A program made the translations under genes and the position numbers. Of a stretch of DNA of 64,000 bases, positions 1 through 12,320 are shown in pieces (position 1 is the stretch's first letter; every line of letters begins with the position of its first letter). Below the pieces are notes generated by a model, which was not told the origin of the DNA, searched no databases, and was given only the letters and a program-made list of their open reading frames with translations. The DNA comes from Cocos nucifera (Eukaryota; Streptophyta; Magnoliopsida; Arecales; Arecaceae), in NCBI GenBank assembly GCA_006176705.1, contig QRFJ01004220.1, positions 1 through 64,000 of the forward strand, in the 5' to 3' direction.

Positions 1-2580
1 AATAGGTACTATTACCTTCTAGTGATCTACCCAAGGCTCCAGACTTTGGTTTGAGTGCATCGAGTCAAATTTCTACTGCAATGCCCTCTATCCATTCTCA
101 AGTCGATACTGATTATCGCCTCGTTGGAGATTTTGGTATTACCGATGGAGCACCATTACCTTACGAGGAAATATTTTCTCTACTTCTTCTGAAAATCAAT
201 ACCTAAGTATCTCTTTAGGGGATGGAAAAACTCTTCCGATCTACCGAGGTTAGAGGAGTGTTCTTATTTGGCTCAAACTGATTTGGTTCCAATTGGTCCT
301 TAGCTCGTTCCCACTTATGAGACTTTTCTCATCAAGCTTGATCGTTTTCCAATGCCGCTTATCTGAATAATCTATTTCAAGCAAAGATGCAATGTCAACT
401 CACAATCACATTGTGCGTCTTCTGGAATTGTAGCAAATAGTATTCCTAATGACTCTTTAGGATATCCTATGAATCAAGTTCTTAAAGGACACTAAAACTC
501 TAACTTTGTCCACTTGTTGTCTATTTAACATGAGCTGGACAACCACCAAATTACTAAGATGACTCAGACTTGGTTTCTTACCGCTGCCATATCTCATACG
601 GGTGGTAGGAATGGTTAGAGGAACCCTATACAGTAATAGATTGAAGTTAACAATGAGTTGTCCCCAAAGGAAAATTAGGAGTCATGTGAAGCTCATCATG
701 GATCGAACCATATCCGACAGAGTCCGATTTCTCCATTCTGAAAACTCCGTTTGAGTTGAGGTTGTCCTGGTGGAGTTCCATTGAGGGACCATGCCATTTT
801 GTTTTAGATAGTCACTAGGAATTCCCGCTAAGTATGTCACCTCCTTGATCTGATCGAGAACCTTAATGGGTTTTTTCAGTTTGTTTTTTTCTTACTTCAT
901 GTCTGAATTCTTGAACTTTTCAAAAAGTCAGACTTGTGTTCATAAAGATACACATAACCCATACCTAGATAGATCATCGTAAAGTAATGACAGTAGACCA
1001 AAATTAGCTCTAGCCGGCACAATTCAAATGGGCTGCATACATCAGTATGTTACAGGCAAGGAGATCTGGGCCCATTCCCCATGTCTTACCAAAAGGGAGT
1101 TTAGTCATTTGCCCTGGAAGACAGATTCCACAAGTTGGATATTGGACTCGAAAGTCAACAGACTCCAATTAGCCCATTTTTCTCCCAATTTTTGTTGATG
1201 CCTATCCTTCTTGCTATATATGACTAGTCTCCAGGTGCCATAGATATCTGTCATTTTAACTATCCCTTAGGTCGTTTGCATTCACATTTTTGCCTCGATA
1301 GTTAAAAATTAGGTACAATCAATATGTAGCTGATAAAGACCATTATAAGAAAACACATTTGCAATTTATTTCTTTCATAAAGAATTTACAATGTTCTTTA
1401 AAAGAAGGTATCACATAACCTTCTTGTGCTAAGCATGAACAGAAATCAAATTCCTGGCTAAGTTGTAGCGCCACAAAATAACAGTCTTTCAAAACTACGT
1501 CTAAACCAGATCTGGTAATCGAAGAGGTATGTTTCCACGGCTACTGCAGCTAAACTTCTTACCCATTTACCAACGTGTTAGGATCATTAATATCCATCCC
1601 TCAGCTCCTACTATCCTCAAACCCTGGCATAGAAGTGCACAGATGCAGGCACTAGAACCAGAAGTCAAGCACCCCAACTGGATGCAGAAGAAACCATTAG
1701 GTTAGACTCAAGTAACGAGCATACCTCCAGAAGGACCTTCCTTATCTTATTCTTCAGAGGTTGCCATTAAGTAGGGCAGTTTCGCTCCAATGGCCATTCG
1801 ATTTAGCAATGGAAATACTTTCCTGCCATCGGCCTTTTTTCTTCCGGCTCTGCCATTCTTTTTGCCTTTGTCCTTCCACCTTTTGCTTTTTCACAGACTT
1901 CTTTTTCTTTTCAGAAGACTTTCTTGAAAGAAATCCATTTCATAGGTAAGAACTGAGCCTTTAGAATCTTTTTCATAGAAAAGCTCAGTGGTAACAGCAA
2001 TTTTCATTATTCGACCCAAGGAATTTCTTGAAGTTTATGCATGTTGGTAATACATGATGAATTGCCTATAATGGCATCAATCAAAGATTGCAGAATATAT
2101 TCCATTCTGCAGGTCCCAAGTCCAACTTCACACCGAGCTTCTCAAGCTCTTCCATGTCCTTGATCATTCATCAGACAGTGATCTTGGACTGACTGCCCAT
2201 CACGCATCTTAGCCTTAAAAAGTTCGTTTCGTGAACTTGATATTTGGCTGCACGACTCTGTTCACCAAACATCTCCTGCAGGTGAGCCAACATTTGGCGT
2301 AGCAGTTCCGATATCTTCATGTTGGCGCTGGAGCTCATCAGACATCGAGCCCAACATGTAATATCTGGCCTTATTATCTTCGTCTATCCATTTTTTTCCA
2401 GAGACGCTCTCTGTTCAACAGATGGATGGGCTGGTAAGGTGGGAGGGTCCTGGTCCAAAACATGGGTTAACTTCTCAGAACCCAAAACAATTTTGTAGTT
2501 TCCTGAGCCAATCTTTAATAATTGGGTCCGGTCAGTCTATGTGTGTCCAGGATACGTGCCAATGGGTTGGACGCAGACAT
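1..2580 (-). pseudogene. Decayed Copia gag-pol (gag, protease, integrase, start of RT)
   Basis: The polyprotein packages and copies the element; here it is broken by many stops and frameshifts. Gag starts at 2580 with MSASNPLARILD, typical of the Copia gag (UBN2) domain. Its coiled middle lies near 2150-2400, and a Lys/Glu-rich stretch lies near 1850-1930. At about 1000-1170 the integrase zinc-binding part (YPTCGICLPGQMTKLPF) is readable. It is followed by the core, with GYVYLxxHKSDxFEKFKEF-like text near 900-960 and QPQLNGVFRMEKS near 730-780. The PYEIW motif is near 600 and a GCPAHVK-like stretch near 530. RISHPPKRYLGID near 210-250 and VWSLG near 30-50 mark the link into RT. All pieces are in order on the minus strand, but no frame stays open beyond short runs. 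Confidence 0.8.
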
Positions 2581-4441
2581 TTTCTATAGAGAGTCAAAGA
2601 TTCTAGTTAGATATTGTTAATTTTGACTTGACCAATTTATTTTAAGGATTTTATTTTTAAACAAATTAGCTCCACTATTTTCTCGGATCCCTACACTTTC
2701 TCTGTAGAGATGCGAAAATCTCCATGATTAATGATTTCTAGTGGGTGGTGCGGTCTCACCAACTGACTCATCACCTTCACCTAACAGTTATTGGTGATGG
2801 GTTAGCCAATGAGTGAACAACTCTTGTTCAATGATTCTCTAATCATGGTGCACCCAAACTTGGTCTCTAATTCATGAATCTCACCATATCCGGAATATTG
2901 ATCCACTCCTTAGTTAAGTCAGACCCACCATTTGCATAGACTAGATTTCCTAATTGAGTCTCTCACCGTATCTGGAATATTGAGCCCAACTCATCCTCCA
3001 GCCCATAGCATCCAATGCCTAATAGACATGGTTGCATGTCTTTTCCGGTATGCAACTGAGCCACTGTAATCCAGCCGAGAACAATCAACCCCGGGAAGGG
3101 CCCGCACATCTACAATGGTGGAAGACCTCAGACTTAATCTTTTCTTAGGGAGAATTGATTTAGGTCTCATTAAACTAGACTTGGCTTAGTCATAACAATT
3201 ATGACTAACCTAGTGGCATGGGTTAGCTCGGATTATTGACCACCTCAGATCAGAACTGTGTCAACAGATATGGCCAGGTAAGTGAGACCGGTGGAAGGAA
3301 TATGCCATTAACTCGTACAAGAACGCATTCAGGTCGAGTAGCTTCCAATTAAAAATCAGTCGGTCGTATGTGCCAAACTTACCTTAGACACCAAATTGTT
3401 GAGTCAGAACCAATTGGGTTAGCCTACAATCCAGACTCTAACCTCTGAGCCTAATTAGGTCTTGCTTGATCGTGACTCGATCTTGACCAGACTTAATCCT
3501 ATTAGGCTGGTCAATTTAAGCATTGTTGATCCCATCTAACCAACTCTTGATTCGGTTTGATCAATCGCTTAGACCTAATTGAGCTACCCAAGCCCGAACC
3601 CAGTATTATGAATATGTCTTAGATCTAAAATTCTCAATTTTAGACCCAATTAATATTCCATAAACTTAAGTCTTAATTAAGTAGGGTTCATAAACAAAAT
3701 ATGCACAGTAAATCCTAGGATTTCAGGATCTAGGATTTTATAGAAAGTAAGTTTTGATTTTCTAATTAAGGACGAACACGCAGCACCCCTACACATCATA
3801 AGAACACTCCATCGAATGAAAAGAGAGGGCCTTTAAACCCTTCTTCATTCTTATGATCGGACAGCCAAGAGGAACGCCTTAATCTGGAACATTCAATACT
3901 ATAAAACAGTATCAGATCTATATCATATATCTCATATACAAAGTAGATCTAATCATGGCATATTTTGCATACATCTCATGTATCAAATCATGCATATTTT
4001 TAGATCTAAATTATCTCATAATAATCTAAAAATTAGATTTAAATTGATCTTATCAAAATAAACCCTAATCTAGACAACTATGTAGAACTATTCTACAACT
4101 AGTCTAGACATGCATCAATCACATCTCATATGATGTTTTAAAATTAAATAATTTTATTTACTATTTTTTAGATGTTATTATAACCATTATAATATCAAAA
4201 AATAGTAAATAAATAAATCTAAAATATGGGTTAATTAAATTAAATTGAAAATATGCAAGACTATTCTAGAGAATTATTCTATTCTAGAACTAGTCATGCA
4301 TATCTTCTAATCTTAGATCCTAATCATTTAATTTTAATTTTTTCTAATTTCAGATCTGATCACATCTCATGTGATATCTAAAATTAATTATTTTTGAATT
4401 AAAATAAATTTAAAATCAGATCTAAATATTATTAGAACCAT
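2581..4441 (-). other. Long non-coding leader of Copia element M
   Basis: About 1.86 kb between the gag start and the primer-binding site, AT-rich towards the LTR and without a usable ORF. It shares short blocks (for example the motif around 3385-3395, and the AGATCTAAA-rich end) with the leader at 11031-12305, so it belongs to the family and is not random intergenic DNA. I see no gene in it. Confidence 0.6.
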
Positions 4442-4454
4442 GGCTCTGATACCA
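4442..4454 (-). other. Primer-binding site (initiator tRNA-Met type) of element M
   Basis: On the minus strand this reads TGGTATCAGAGCC, complementary to the 3' end of plant initiator tRNA-Met, two bases from the LTR end. It fixes the direction of the element and the LTR boundary at 4457. Confidence 0.85.
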
Positions 4455-4456
4455 GT

Positions 4457-6740
4457 TGAAGGGAAATCCTGATTTCCCGGTCCAGGATCGTTCAGATCTG
4501 ATCAGATCAAGAGATATATTTCAAAATTTTTCTCTTTGATCTATATCAGATTTAGAATATTTCAGATCTAATTTTATTATTTTAATAAATAAAATGAATA
4601 AGAATAAATTAAATCAAATTTAATTTACCTGATTTGGGTAATCCTATTACCCTATTGATGATCCTGTATGCAGCGGAAGGTTCTGGATCTAGCCACGCAA
4701 GCGCCTGACCTCTACCGATATTCACTCGGGCAAGATCTAGTGATCCTCTTCTTCTCTATCACATCTCCAAAAATTAGATCTAGATCTGATCTGGAGGATC
4801 TTCAAAACTCCTTTTGAAGATCAGCAGTCGTCCTTTGCAGCAGCGCAGCCTTCTTGCTTTTGATCGCCTTTCTTTGATCTGGATCACAGCAACCAAAGTC
4901 CAAAACCCTTTTGGACGTGGAGAGGAGAAGGAGAAGGAGGTTTGTCATGGAGGAAGAGGGGAGAGGCAGCCTTGGGCGTGGGAATTATGATTCTCAATCA
5001 TATCATGTTGTTACAATCTGAGTTGGGCATAGGGTCTTATTTATAGACTAACTGTGATCCAACTCCTCTTCTTCCCAACCAATCATAACCCTTTGTGAAA
5101 TCATATCTAAATCTGATTGGTGAAAATAGAGTCTCCTGGATTCCTCCTTAGAGGGTGCCTAAGATCAGTCAAACTGGATTCTTAGAAGAACTCTAATTGG
5201 AATCCAAAAGGGAGGCGGAGTCCTTGTCCAACAAGGACTCCTAGGCGCCTCCAACTTGGGCGCACGCCTAGGGTGGCGTGTGCCCTCCTCCTTGCCAGGT
5301 TCTGGCAGGGGGACAGGCCCCCACCAGCTCTCCAATAGGTGCATGACATGTGGTCAAAAGTCAAAGTGTCAATGGTCAATATTTGACCAGTCAAAGGTAG
5401 ACTTTTGACCAAAGTCAAAGAACAAGAAATGGCAGGTGACCAAAAATGGAAGATAATGTCTTACAAAATAAGACAACCTTTTCTGACTTGGACAACCTCC
5501 AGTCAGACCATATGAAGGCCTCTGATTGAGCACAAACTCCTTTGGCTCAGACAGGACAACTTATTTATGATAGAAAAAGAAGAACGTTAGGTTCAATCGA
5601 GTGCTAGCACGATTTCCTTGAACCTAATTGAATCTCATTCAGATCAATTGAACTAGATCAGTTCAATTGATGATCACCAGATTCAAACCCTTATTTGTGT
5701 GACCCAGTTAGGTTCAGTTCTATATGGTAATGGGATATGTCATGATCTCTATCATCGACATCATCGAAACTCCTTTCGATGGATCAGAACTCTTCTGATT
5801 CGAACAGCTAGAATGATCGATCATCTAAATCATTCTAATTGCTCCCAAAATCCACCAGTGACACCTAGCAGTATATGGTGGCAACCCATCAGAGCTGAAT
5901 GCGAACCTCTTGGTGCAGCTACCTGTGTGATTAAGTTCTTCTATCTTGAGCCCCGATCAGATTAGGGTTAAGGTAAACTCGTCAAACCCTAGTTTCTGTC
6001 ATATGATGTAATCATTCGATTCGAGTCCAATGTGAAAATCTAAATAGAAACTCTTTCTATTATTTCACTCTGCCATGGCCATGGGCTTCTGGACTTGATT
6101 CTCATGATTATCATAGGGCTGCTCCTCTACCACCGAGGTAGATAGATTCCATCTTGATGCCATCCAGTTCCTACAATGAACATGCTATAGCCAACATACA
6201 CCTCAGGATTCCATATGGCTAGGAGACCGAGTAATGGTGTAGTCAAACTATAACACCCTCAAGGTGAACTGTCGATGCACCTCAGGTCAAAGAACCAGAC
6301 ACACTACTGCAGCATCGAGTCAGTCATTGACGAGAAGGTAGACTCCCTAATGACTACTCGAGGTGGTCACGCTCAGTGCCCTCGTTCTCTAACGAGTATC
6401 TGTACTCTCGCTCCGATGTCTCCACACGTAGACTCAAGACTCATCTACTAAAGAGAAGCGATTGTACACCAACCTTCCGGATCAATCACCATCCTCGTGA
6501 TGATCCTATGGTCCGGAGCAATTTATGAGTTAATAATGATTATTCATGTCTTAAATTTTCAACTCTTGAAAATATGAATTATCATTACCATTAACTCAAA
6601 GGATGTATCATAGACACTAAATACACATATGTGATAGAAAATAACCCATTTATTGATTTTAGTAAAAATTATAATTTTGCCCCTAGAAGTGTATTACAAG
6701 TGTCAGCCAATTCTGACTTCTAGGGCACATATATCTAACA
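4457..6740 (-). repeat. 5' LTR of Copia element M (family A, 2.28 kb)
   Basis: On the minus strand it runs TGTTAGATATATGTGCC... to ...TTTCCCTTCA, with TG/CA ends. A second copy of the family is at 7487-9749, with partial copies at 10522-10703 and 31282-31621. The 88-codon frame at 5699-5965 is antisense to the element and is not considered a gene. Confidence 0.85.
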
Positions 6741-7486
6741 TTAAATATAGTCAAGTACTTATGAAGTCGGTATGTGAGTCAAGATGGGATTGACCACTCC
6801 AAAGAGTTTGGAGAGAATGACTTACTATATTTCAATTAATCTAAACTTAGGCCTGGATAAATCCTTTGAAGAGTCATGGGATTTGTAAGGTTGAGACACC
6901 ATATGGATGAACTAATTAAGAGTTGACAGTTAACTCTGAAGTTATCATGAGCATTAAGAGTCAAAGGGAAGAATTATATAGTAACCATAGGCCACGATTC
7001 TTGAATGTTGCTTTATGTACATTCGACCTATCCAAATATTGGATATCATTACTAGATTGTCACTTTAATTGGTATACAAATTTGTTCCTATGGTATTAGC
7101 TTAGGTTCGAACCCATGGGATTACACACATAAGAAGTTTCTATCTGATTGAATAGCTGATCAACGATTATGAATCGTTTAAGGATCTAATTGTAAATATG
7201 ATTGATCATTGATCAAGTGCAAATTGCGATAGAGTAATTTGCTAAATGTCAATAAATTATAGGAGGATTAATTAACAATTAGATTGTTAGTTGGCTGAAT
7301 TTGATTGATCATTAAGGATAAAATTAAATTTAATTGAATTGGATTTAATTTAGTTTGGTTTGGACTTGATTAGGTCAAGCCTAACTGAATTACGAGATAA
7401 TCTAATTACAAGAGAAATCAGTTTTTTATTTGATTAGGACTTGTGTGCACCTAATTTCTGATTAAATTAGGATTTATATAAGATCT
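6741..7486 (+). repeat. LTR fragment, opposite orientation (family D)
   Basis: This stretch matches the reverse complement of the family-D LTR (12321-14795): the shared order is ATAGTCAAGTACTT, GATTGACCACTCCA, GAGTTGACAGTT, then a CGATC/CAACGATTATGAATCGT region and an AT-rich tail with a TATATAAG box near 7476. The first part of the LTR is missing. It lies head-on between two minus-strand family-A LTRs. Confidence 0.65.
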
Positions 7487-9749
7487 ATTTAAAGAGAAAA
7501 ATCTATTTTTTGAATTAGGTTCGTTCAGATCTGATTGGATCAGGAGGGATATTTCAAAAAAAAATTCTCTAAGATCCTAATCTTATTGATTTGATAATAA
7601 AAATAAAATAAAAATTAAATCTAATTTAATTATACATTTATTTTGGGTAATCCAATTATCCTATGATGATCCAGATGTTTATCTAAGATTCTAGATGTAG
7701 CCACGCAAGTGCTTGGCCTCTACCAGTATCCACTCGGATAGTATCTAAAGATCTTCTTCTTCTCAATCAATATTCCAAAAATCAGATCTAGATCTGATCT
7801 TGGAGGTCTTCAAAACTGCTTTTGAAGAATAGTCCTTGTCTCTTGCAGTAGTGCTGCCTTCTTCCTTTCTAGGCGCCTTTCACTTACTTGGATCGCATCT
7901 TGTTTATGCCCAAAAGCCCTTAGGCATAGAGAGGAGAGAGAGGACTAGAGGGTGGCATGGAGAAGGAGGGAGAGGGGCTATGTGGCATGGGCTAAAGGCA
8001 GAAGAATTGAATTCTAGACGCAGACAGGATTTATACAGACCCTACTGCGCCATGCAGTGCCACATCATCCTGGCCAATCATGGCCTTTTATGCAATCAGA
8101 TCTAAATCTGATTGGTGGGATGACATCATCTAATCCAATCAGATGAGAGATCCTCAAAACTCTCCTTAGGTGGCACCAAGATTGGGTCAAACAAGATTTC
8201 TTGGCGCCACACAGTTTAATCCCTAAAGCAACCTGGAGTCCCATCTGTATGGAACTCCATCTTTTATCCTCATGGGGCGCACGCCTCTCTAGGCATGCAC
8301 CCCCTTCCTGTTTGCTTTTTAGCAGAGGGACAAGTCCCCAGGTACTCTTCTATGGGTGCATGACACATGGACAGATGTCTAAGTATCCAGCATCAATATT
8401 TGACCAATGTCCGAAGATAAGATTTAGTAGATGACGAAAAATGGCAGGTGTTATCTCAAATTTATCTCATAAATTAAGACAACCCTTTTTTGACCTGGAC
8501 AAGCTCTAGTCAGATCAAGTAAAGATTTTTGAGTGAGCCCAAATACATTTGGCTCAGTCGAGATAAGCTTTAATGATTGTTAAAGGAGAATATTAGGCTC
8601 AATCGTGTGCTAGCATGATTTTCTTGAACCTAATTGAATCTTATTCAAATCAATTAAAATGGATTAATCCAATTGATGATATCTAGATCCAAACCCTTAT
8701 TTGTGTGATCCAGTTAGGTTCAGTTCCATATAGTAATGGGATATGTCATGATCTCTATCATCGACATCATCAAAACACCTTCCGATGGATCAGAACTTTT
8801 TTGATTCAAACAACTAGTATGATCGATCATCCAAATCATTCTAATTGCTTCCAAAATCCATCAGTAACACCTAGCAGCATATGGTGGCAACCCATCAAAA
8901 TTGAAAGTGAACCTCTCAGTGCAGTTACCTATGTGATTAAGTTCCTCTATCTTGAGCCCCGATCGGATTAAGGTTAAGGTGATCTCATCAAACCTTAATT
9001 TTCGTCATATGAATTAATCATTCGATTCAAGTCCAATTTAAAAATCCTAATAGAAACTCTTTCTATTATTTCACTCTATCATGGCCATAGGCTTATGTAC
9101 TTGATTTTCATGATTATCATAGGGCTGCTCCTCATCTACCAAGATAGATAGATCTCCTATTGGTGCAATCCAATTCCTATAATGAACATGCTATAGCCAA
9201 TATACACCTTAGGATTCTGAATGGCTAGGAGATCGAGTTATGGTATAGTCAAATTATAACACCTTCAAGATCAACTGTCGATACACCTCAGATCAAAGAA
9301 TCAGACACACTACTGCAGCTTCTGGCCAGTCATCGACGAGAAGGTAGACTTCCTTATGACTGCTCAAGGTGGTCATACTTAGTGCCTTCATTCTCTAACA
9401 AGTACCTGTACTCTCACTCCGGTGTTTCTACACTATAGACTCAAGACTCATCTATCCAAAAGAAGCGATTGTATACTAACCTTTCAGATCAATCACCATC
9501 CTCATGATGATCCTATGGTTGGGAGCATTTTATGAGTTAATAATAAAAATTCATATCTTAAATTTTCAACTCTTGAAAATATGAACTATCATTACCATTA
9601 ACTCAAGGGATGTATCACAGACACTTTCAAATACATACTATGATAGAAAATAATTTATTTTATTATTTATAATTAAAATTATAATTTTGCCCTTAGAAGT
9701 GTATTACAAGTGTCAGCCAATCTAGCTTCTAGGATACATATATCTAACA
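7487..9749 (-). repeat. 3' LTR of deleted Copia element (family A)
   Basis: Collinear with the LTR at 4457-6740 over nearly its whole length; for example, the blocks at 5697-5965 and 8703-8971 correspond. It ends at 9749 with ...ATCTAACA. The left boundary is approximate, because the first about 35 bases (around 7487-7520) are only weakly alignable. Confidence 0.8.
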
Positions 9750-9763
9750 AACTTCCACTTGAT
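9750..9763 (-). other. Polypurine tract
   Basis: On the minus strand AAGTGGAAGTT lies directly before the 3' LTR start TGTTAGATAT. That is the place and composition expected for the plus-strand primer of reverse transcription. Confidence 0.75.
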
Positions 9764-10514
9764 CTGAAGCCAATTAGCTACAAATCTAAGTTCTATCTTC
9801 TTAAGATGGAATTTGATCTTCTGCTGGCCCAATGGCTTTGTAAGTGGGTCTGCCATATTATCTATGGAGTTGACTCTCTTAACCTCGATGAACCTTTCTC
9901 AAGATAATTGTGAATGAGGTGGTATCGCCACTCGATGTGCTTGGATTTCTGATGAGATCTCAGCTCCTTAGCAAGGGCTATGGCATCATTATTATCGTAG
10001 TACAGAGGAATGGCATTCGATGGCATCACTCCAATCTCTATGGTGAACTTCTTGTATCAGAATGCCTCCTTTAGAGCTTCTGATGCAGCGATGTACTCTG
10101 CTTCCATGGTGGAATCTGCTATTACTGTCTGCTTGAAACTCTTCCAAGTGACAACACCATCATTACACACAAATAGACTCCCAAATGTCGACTTTCGATC
10201 ATCTATATCGGACATAAAATCTAAGTCTATATACCCCTAGACTTGGAGTTCTCCATTACCAAAAACCAACATCATATCCTTAGTTCTTCTCAAGTACTAA
10301 AAATATATTTCATAGAAGTCCAGTGTTCTTCACCTAGATTCGACTGATATCTGCTCATGACACTTACAGCATGGGCTATATCAGGTCATATACATAACAT
10401 GGCATACATGAGGATCCCTATTACTGAAGCATAAGCGATCTTGCTCATGCATTCAATCTCCTCGGGTGTGTTGAAACATATTTTCTTGGAGAGATGAATG
10501 CCATGTCTGAAGGG
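9764..10514 (-). pseudogene. Copia pol fragment (end of RT plus RNase H)
   Basis: The minus strand reads VPFRHGIHLSKKICFN, then KIAYASVIGILMYAML, the usual linker after the Copia RT. RNase H motifs follow: DDRKSTFGSLF, then STMEAEYIAASEALKEA with the conserved acidic residue, and near the end SKHIEWRYHLI and NMADPLTKPL. There are a few stops and at least one frameshift. This is the C-terminal quarter of pol only, and it starts abruptly at the GGTACC junction with the LTR. It cannot encode an active enzyme. Confidence 0.9.
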
Positions 10515-10521
10515 TACCAAT

Positions 10522-10703
10522 TGAAGGAGAAATCCTAATTTTTTGGATCAGATTCGTTCAGATCTGATTGGATCGAGAGGCATATTTCAAAATTTTTCTC
10601 TTAGATCCTAATCAGATCTGACACTTTTCGGATCTAATTTTATGATCTGATAAATAAAAAAATTAAATTAAATTAATTCTAAATTAATTTTACCTTGATT
10701 CTA
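10522..10703 (-). repeat. Partial 5' LTR (family A)
   Basis: Starts with TGAAGGAGAAATCC and tracks 4457-4640 until about 10703, where similarity stops. Only the terminal about 180 bp of the LTR survives. It is preceded by ACCAAT, the remains of the primer-site spacer. Confidence 0.75.
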
Positions 10704-11030
10704 GGGCTGGAACTTTAGTCTTAGGGATGAGAGCATGGAAGACATGAGCTTGGGTGAGTGCTTTCTTATATTAGTTAGCCTAGAAGTATTTTTTAGGACT
10801 GAGTAATGTTGATTTAGAATGTTTATATATACTTTGTATATGTAATGTTTTTGACAAAAGAGAATACAGGAATCCCTTTTCTCCCTAAAACCTTATTTCT
10901 CTCTCCCTGGATTTGCCACCCATCTCTTGATGTCTATTCATCAGGGCTACCGTCTCCTTCTATTTAGAGATCTAATAATTTTAGAAAATTTATTTTTTAA
11001 AAAAAAGAAAAGATCATATGAATCAGCTTG
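10704..11030. other. Unassigned filler sequence
   Basis: Matches none of the surrounding LTR families that I can see. It has TATATACTTTGTATATG near 10830 and a CT-rich block near 10875-10915 that could be part of yet another LTR. No ORF of note. Confidence 0.4.
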
Positions 11031-12305
11031 TCATGATCCTTCCACTGGCTTCACCAAGTTAGCTTAAGGGAGACCATTAATAGGCTGGTCTAAGAGCACC
11101 TAAATCAGCCATACTGATTTACCTAGCTGACATGAGTCAGCTCGAATAGTCAAGTGATCCGATCAAAACATAATTTTATCAAGAGGCTAGATAAGTTCGA
11201 TCAGTGGGAGGGTCTACCAAAGCTTGCCTTAGACACTATCAAAAATGGCCAAATAAGCGGACTGCCAATTAAAGATCACCGATCTAGTTTATCTTAGACA
11301 CCAACTAGCTTAATTAGTCTTGATTAGGTCAACCTAATAGCTTGTGCTAGACCGCGTAGCCAAGAATCAAGTCCATCTTGAGTCTCGTTAAAGATATGGA
11401 CTTGACCAATTACAACTATTGTAATTGATCTAGAGAATCCTTGATCTAATCTAACACAATAATTGATTAGATTTAGTTAATTTTCTAATTAAATCCATTC
11501 TTTAATCTAATTCTAGGTCTAACCCAATTAATGGACCTAATCCCCACTAACCCATTTAATCCAATGTGTTATAATTTGTATCTTAGGATCTTCAATTCAC
11601 AATCCTAGATCCTAATCAAACAACTTCTTAATTCTTAACTAAGTTTTGGGCTGAGGGTTGGGGTTCGACTTTTCAAAAATAATTTTTATATTTATAAAAT
11701 TTTTATAATATGGTTCTACCAACCAAGTTGCATGTTTGATTCATAATCAATATGCAAGTAAGATAAGCATGAAACTACTTTAGATCTAATCTAAATAGGT
11801 TCATGTAATTGAAATAGTTTCAACTCTAATCAATCATAAATTATCTTAGATTAAATCTAATATATTTATGATAATTAAAATTAGATTAAAATATTTTTAA
11901 TCAGATCATAAAATCTTTTAGATCTAATCTAAAATTTTATAATCAATATTTTAGATCAGCACGTACTAGGACAATCTCTCCACTGTAAGGGATAAACCTT
12001 ACAGCAGGATAATTTTATAGCAGTCCATGTAATCTAAAACTTTTATTTTTAGATCTAAAACTATTTTAAATCTAATAAATTATAAATAAAATTTGATCAT
12101 ATTTAATAAATTTATGATAAGAAGTAGATCTACACGAACTAAGACAACCTCTCCACTATAAGGGGTAAATCTTACAGTAGGATAATCTTATAGCAGCTCG
12201 TGTGATCATGATTATTAATTTTAGATTTAATAATTAGATTATAAATTAAATTTAATCTAAGAAATAATCTAAATATGCATAAATAATCATGTAATAATTA
12301 ATATA
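11031..12305 (-). other. Leader of a second Copia element (family D)
   Basis: Non-coding, similar in layout to 2581-4441 (a shared CTTAGACACCAA motif near 11290, and an AT-rich end). It has an internal direct repeat: two blocks reading CTCTCCACT(G/A)TAAGG at 11975-11990 and 12150-12165, each followed by TTACAG(C/T)AGGATAAT. The gag that should follow is missing. Confidence 0.55.
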
Positions 12306-12318
12306 GGCTCTGATACCA
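12306..12318 (-). other. Primer-binding site of family-D Copia element
   Basis: Minus-strand TGGTATCAGAGCC, two bases from the LTR end; the same tRNA-Met type as at 4442. Confidence 0.85.
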
Positions 12319-12320
12319 AT

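Larger units (their letters stand above)
1..6740 (-). mobile_element. Ty1/Copia retrotransposon M, 5' part (truncated by window edge)
   Basis: Read on the minus strand the order is 5' LTR (4457-6740), tRNA-Met-type primer site, a long non-coding leader, then gag-PR-IN and the first part of RT, running off the left edge. The rest of RT, RNase H and the 3' LTR must lie to the left. Many stops and frameshifts show the copy is dead. The gag opening and LTR termini match Angela/Tork-like plant Copia elements as I know them; lineage assignment is inference. Confidence 0.85.
7487..10703 (-). mobile_element. Copia element with large internal deletion (family A)
   Basis: Minus strand: partial 5' LTR (10522-10703), stub of the primer site, then only the last part of pol, polypurine tract and 3' LTR (7487-9749). 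All of gag, PR, IN and most of RT are gone. The junction lies at a shared GGTA tetranucleotide, as expected from illegitimate recombination. Confidence 0.75.

Noticed and set aside
1761..1949. A Phe/Ser-rich 62-codon plus-strand frame.
   Set aside because: It is the complement of the Lys/Glu-rich gag segment of Copia element M.
5699..8971. An 88-codon open frame kept intact in both family-A LTRs (5699-5965 and 8705-8971).
   Set aside because: By eye about 19 of 88 residues differ and most differences change the amino acid, often by C-to-T type changes. It is antisense to the element and has no promoter or known domain. Chance openness fits better than selection.
9710..10240. Plus-strand frames of 65 and 76 codons.
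   Set aside because: They are the complement of the Copia RNase H fragment, which is clearly coded on the minus strand.
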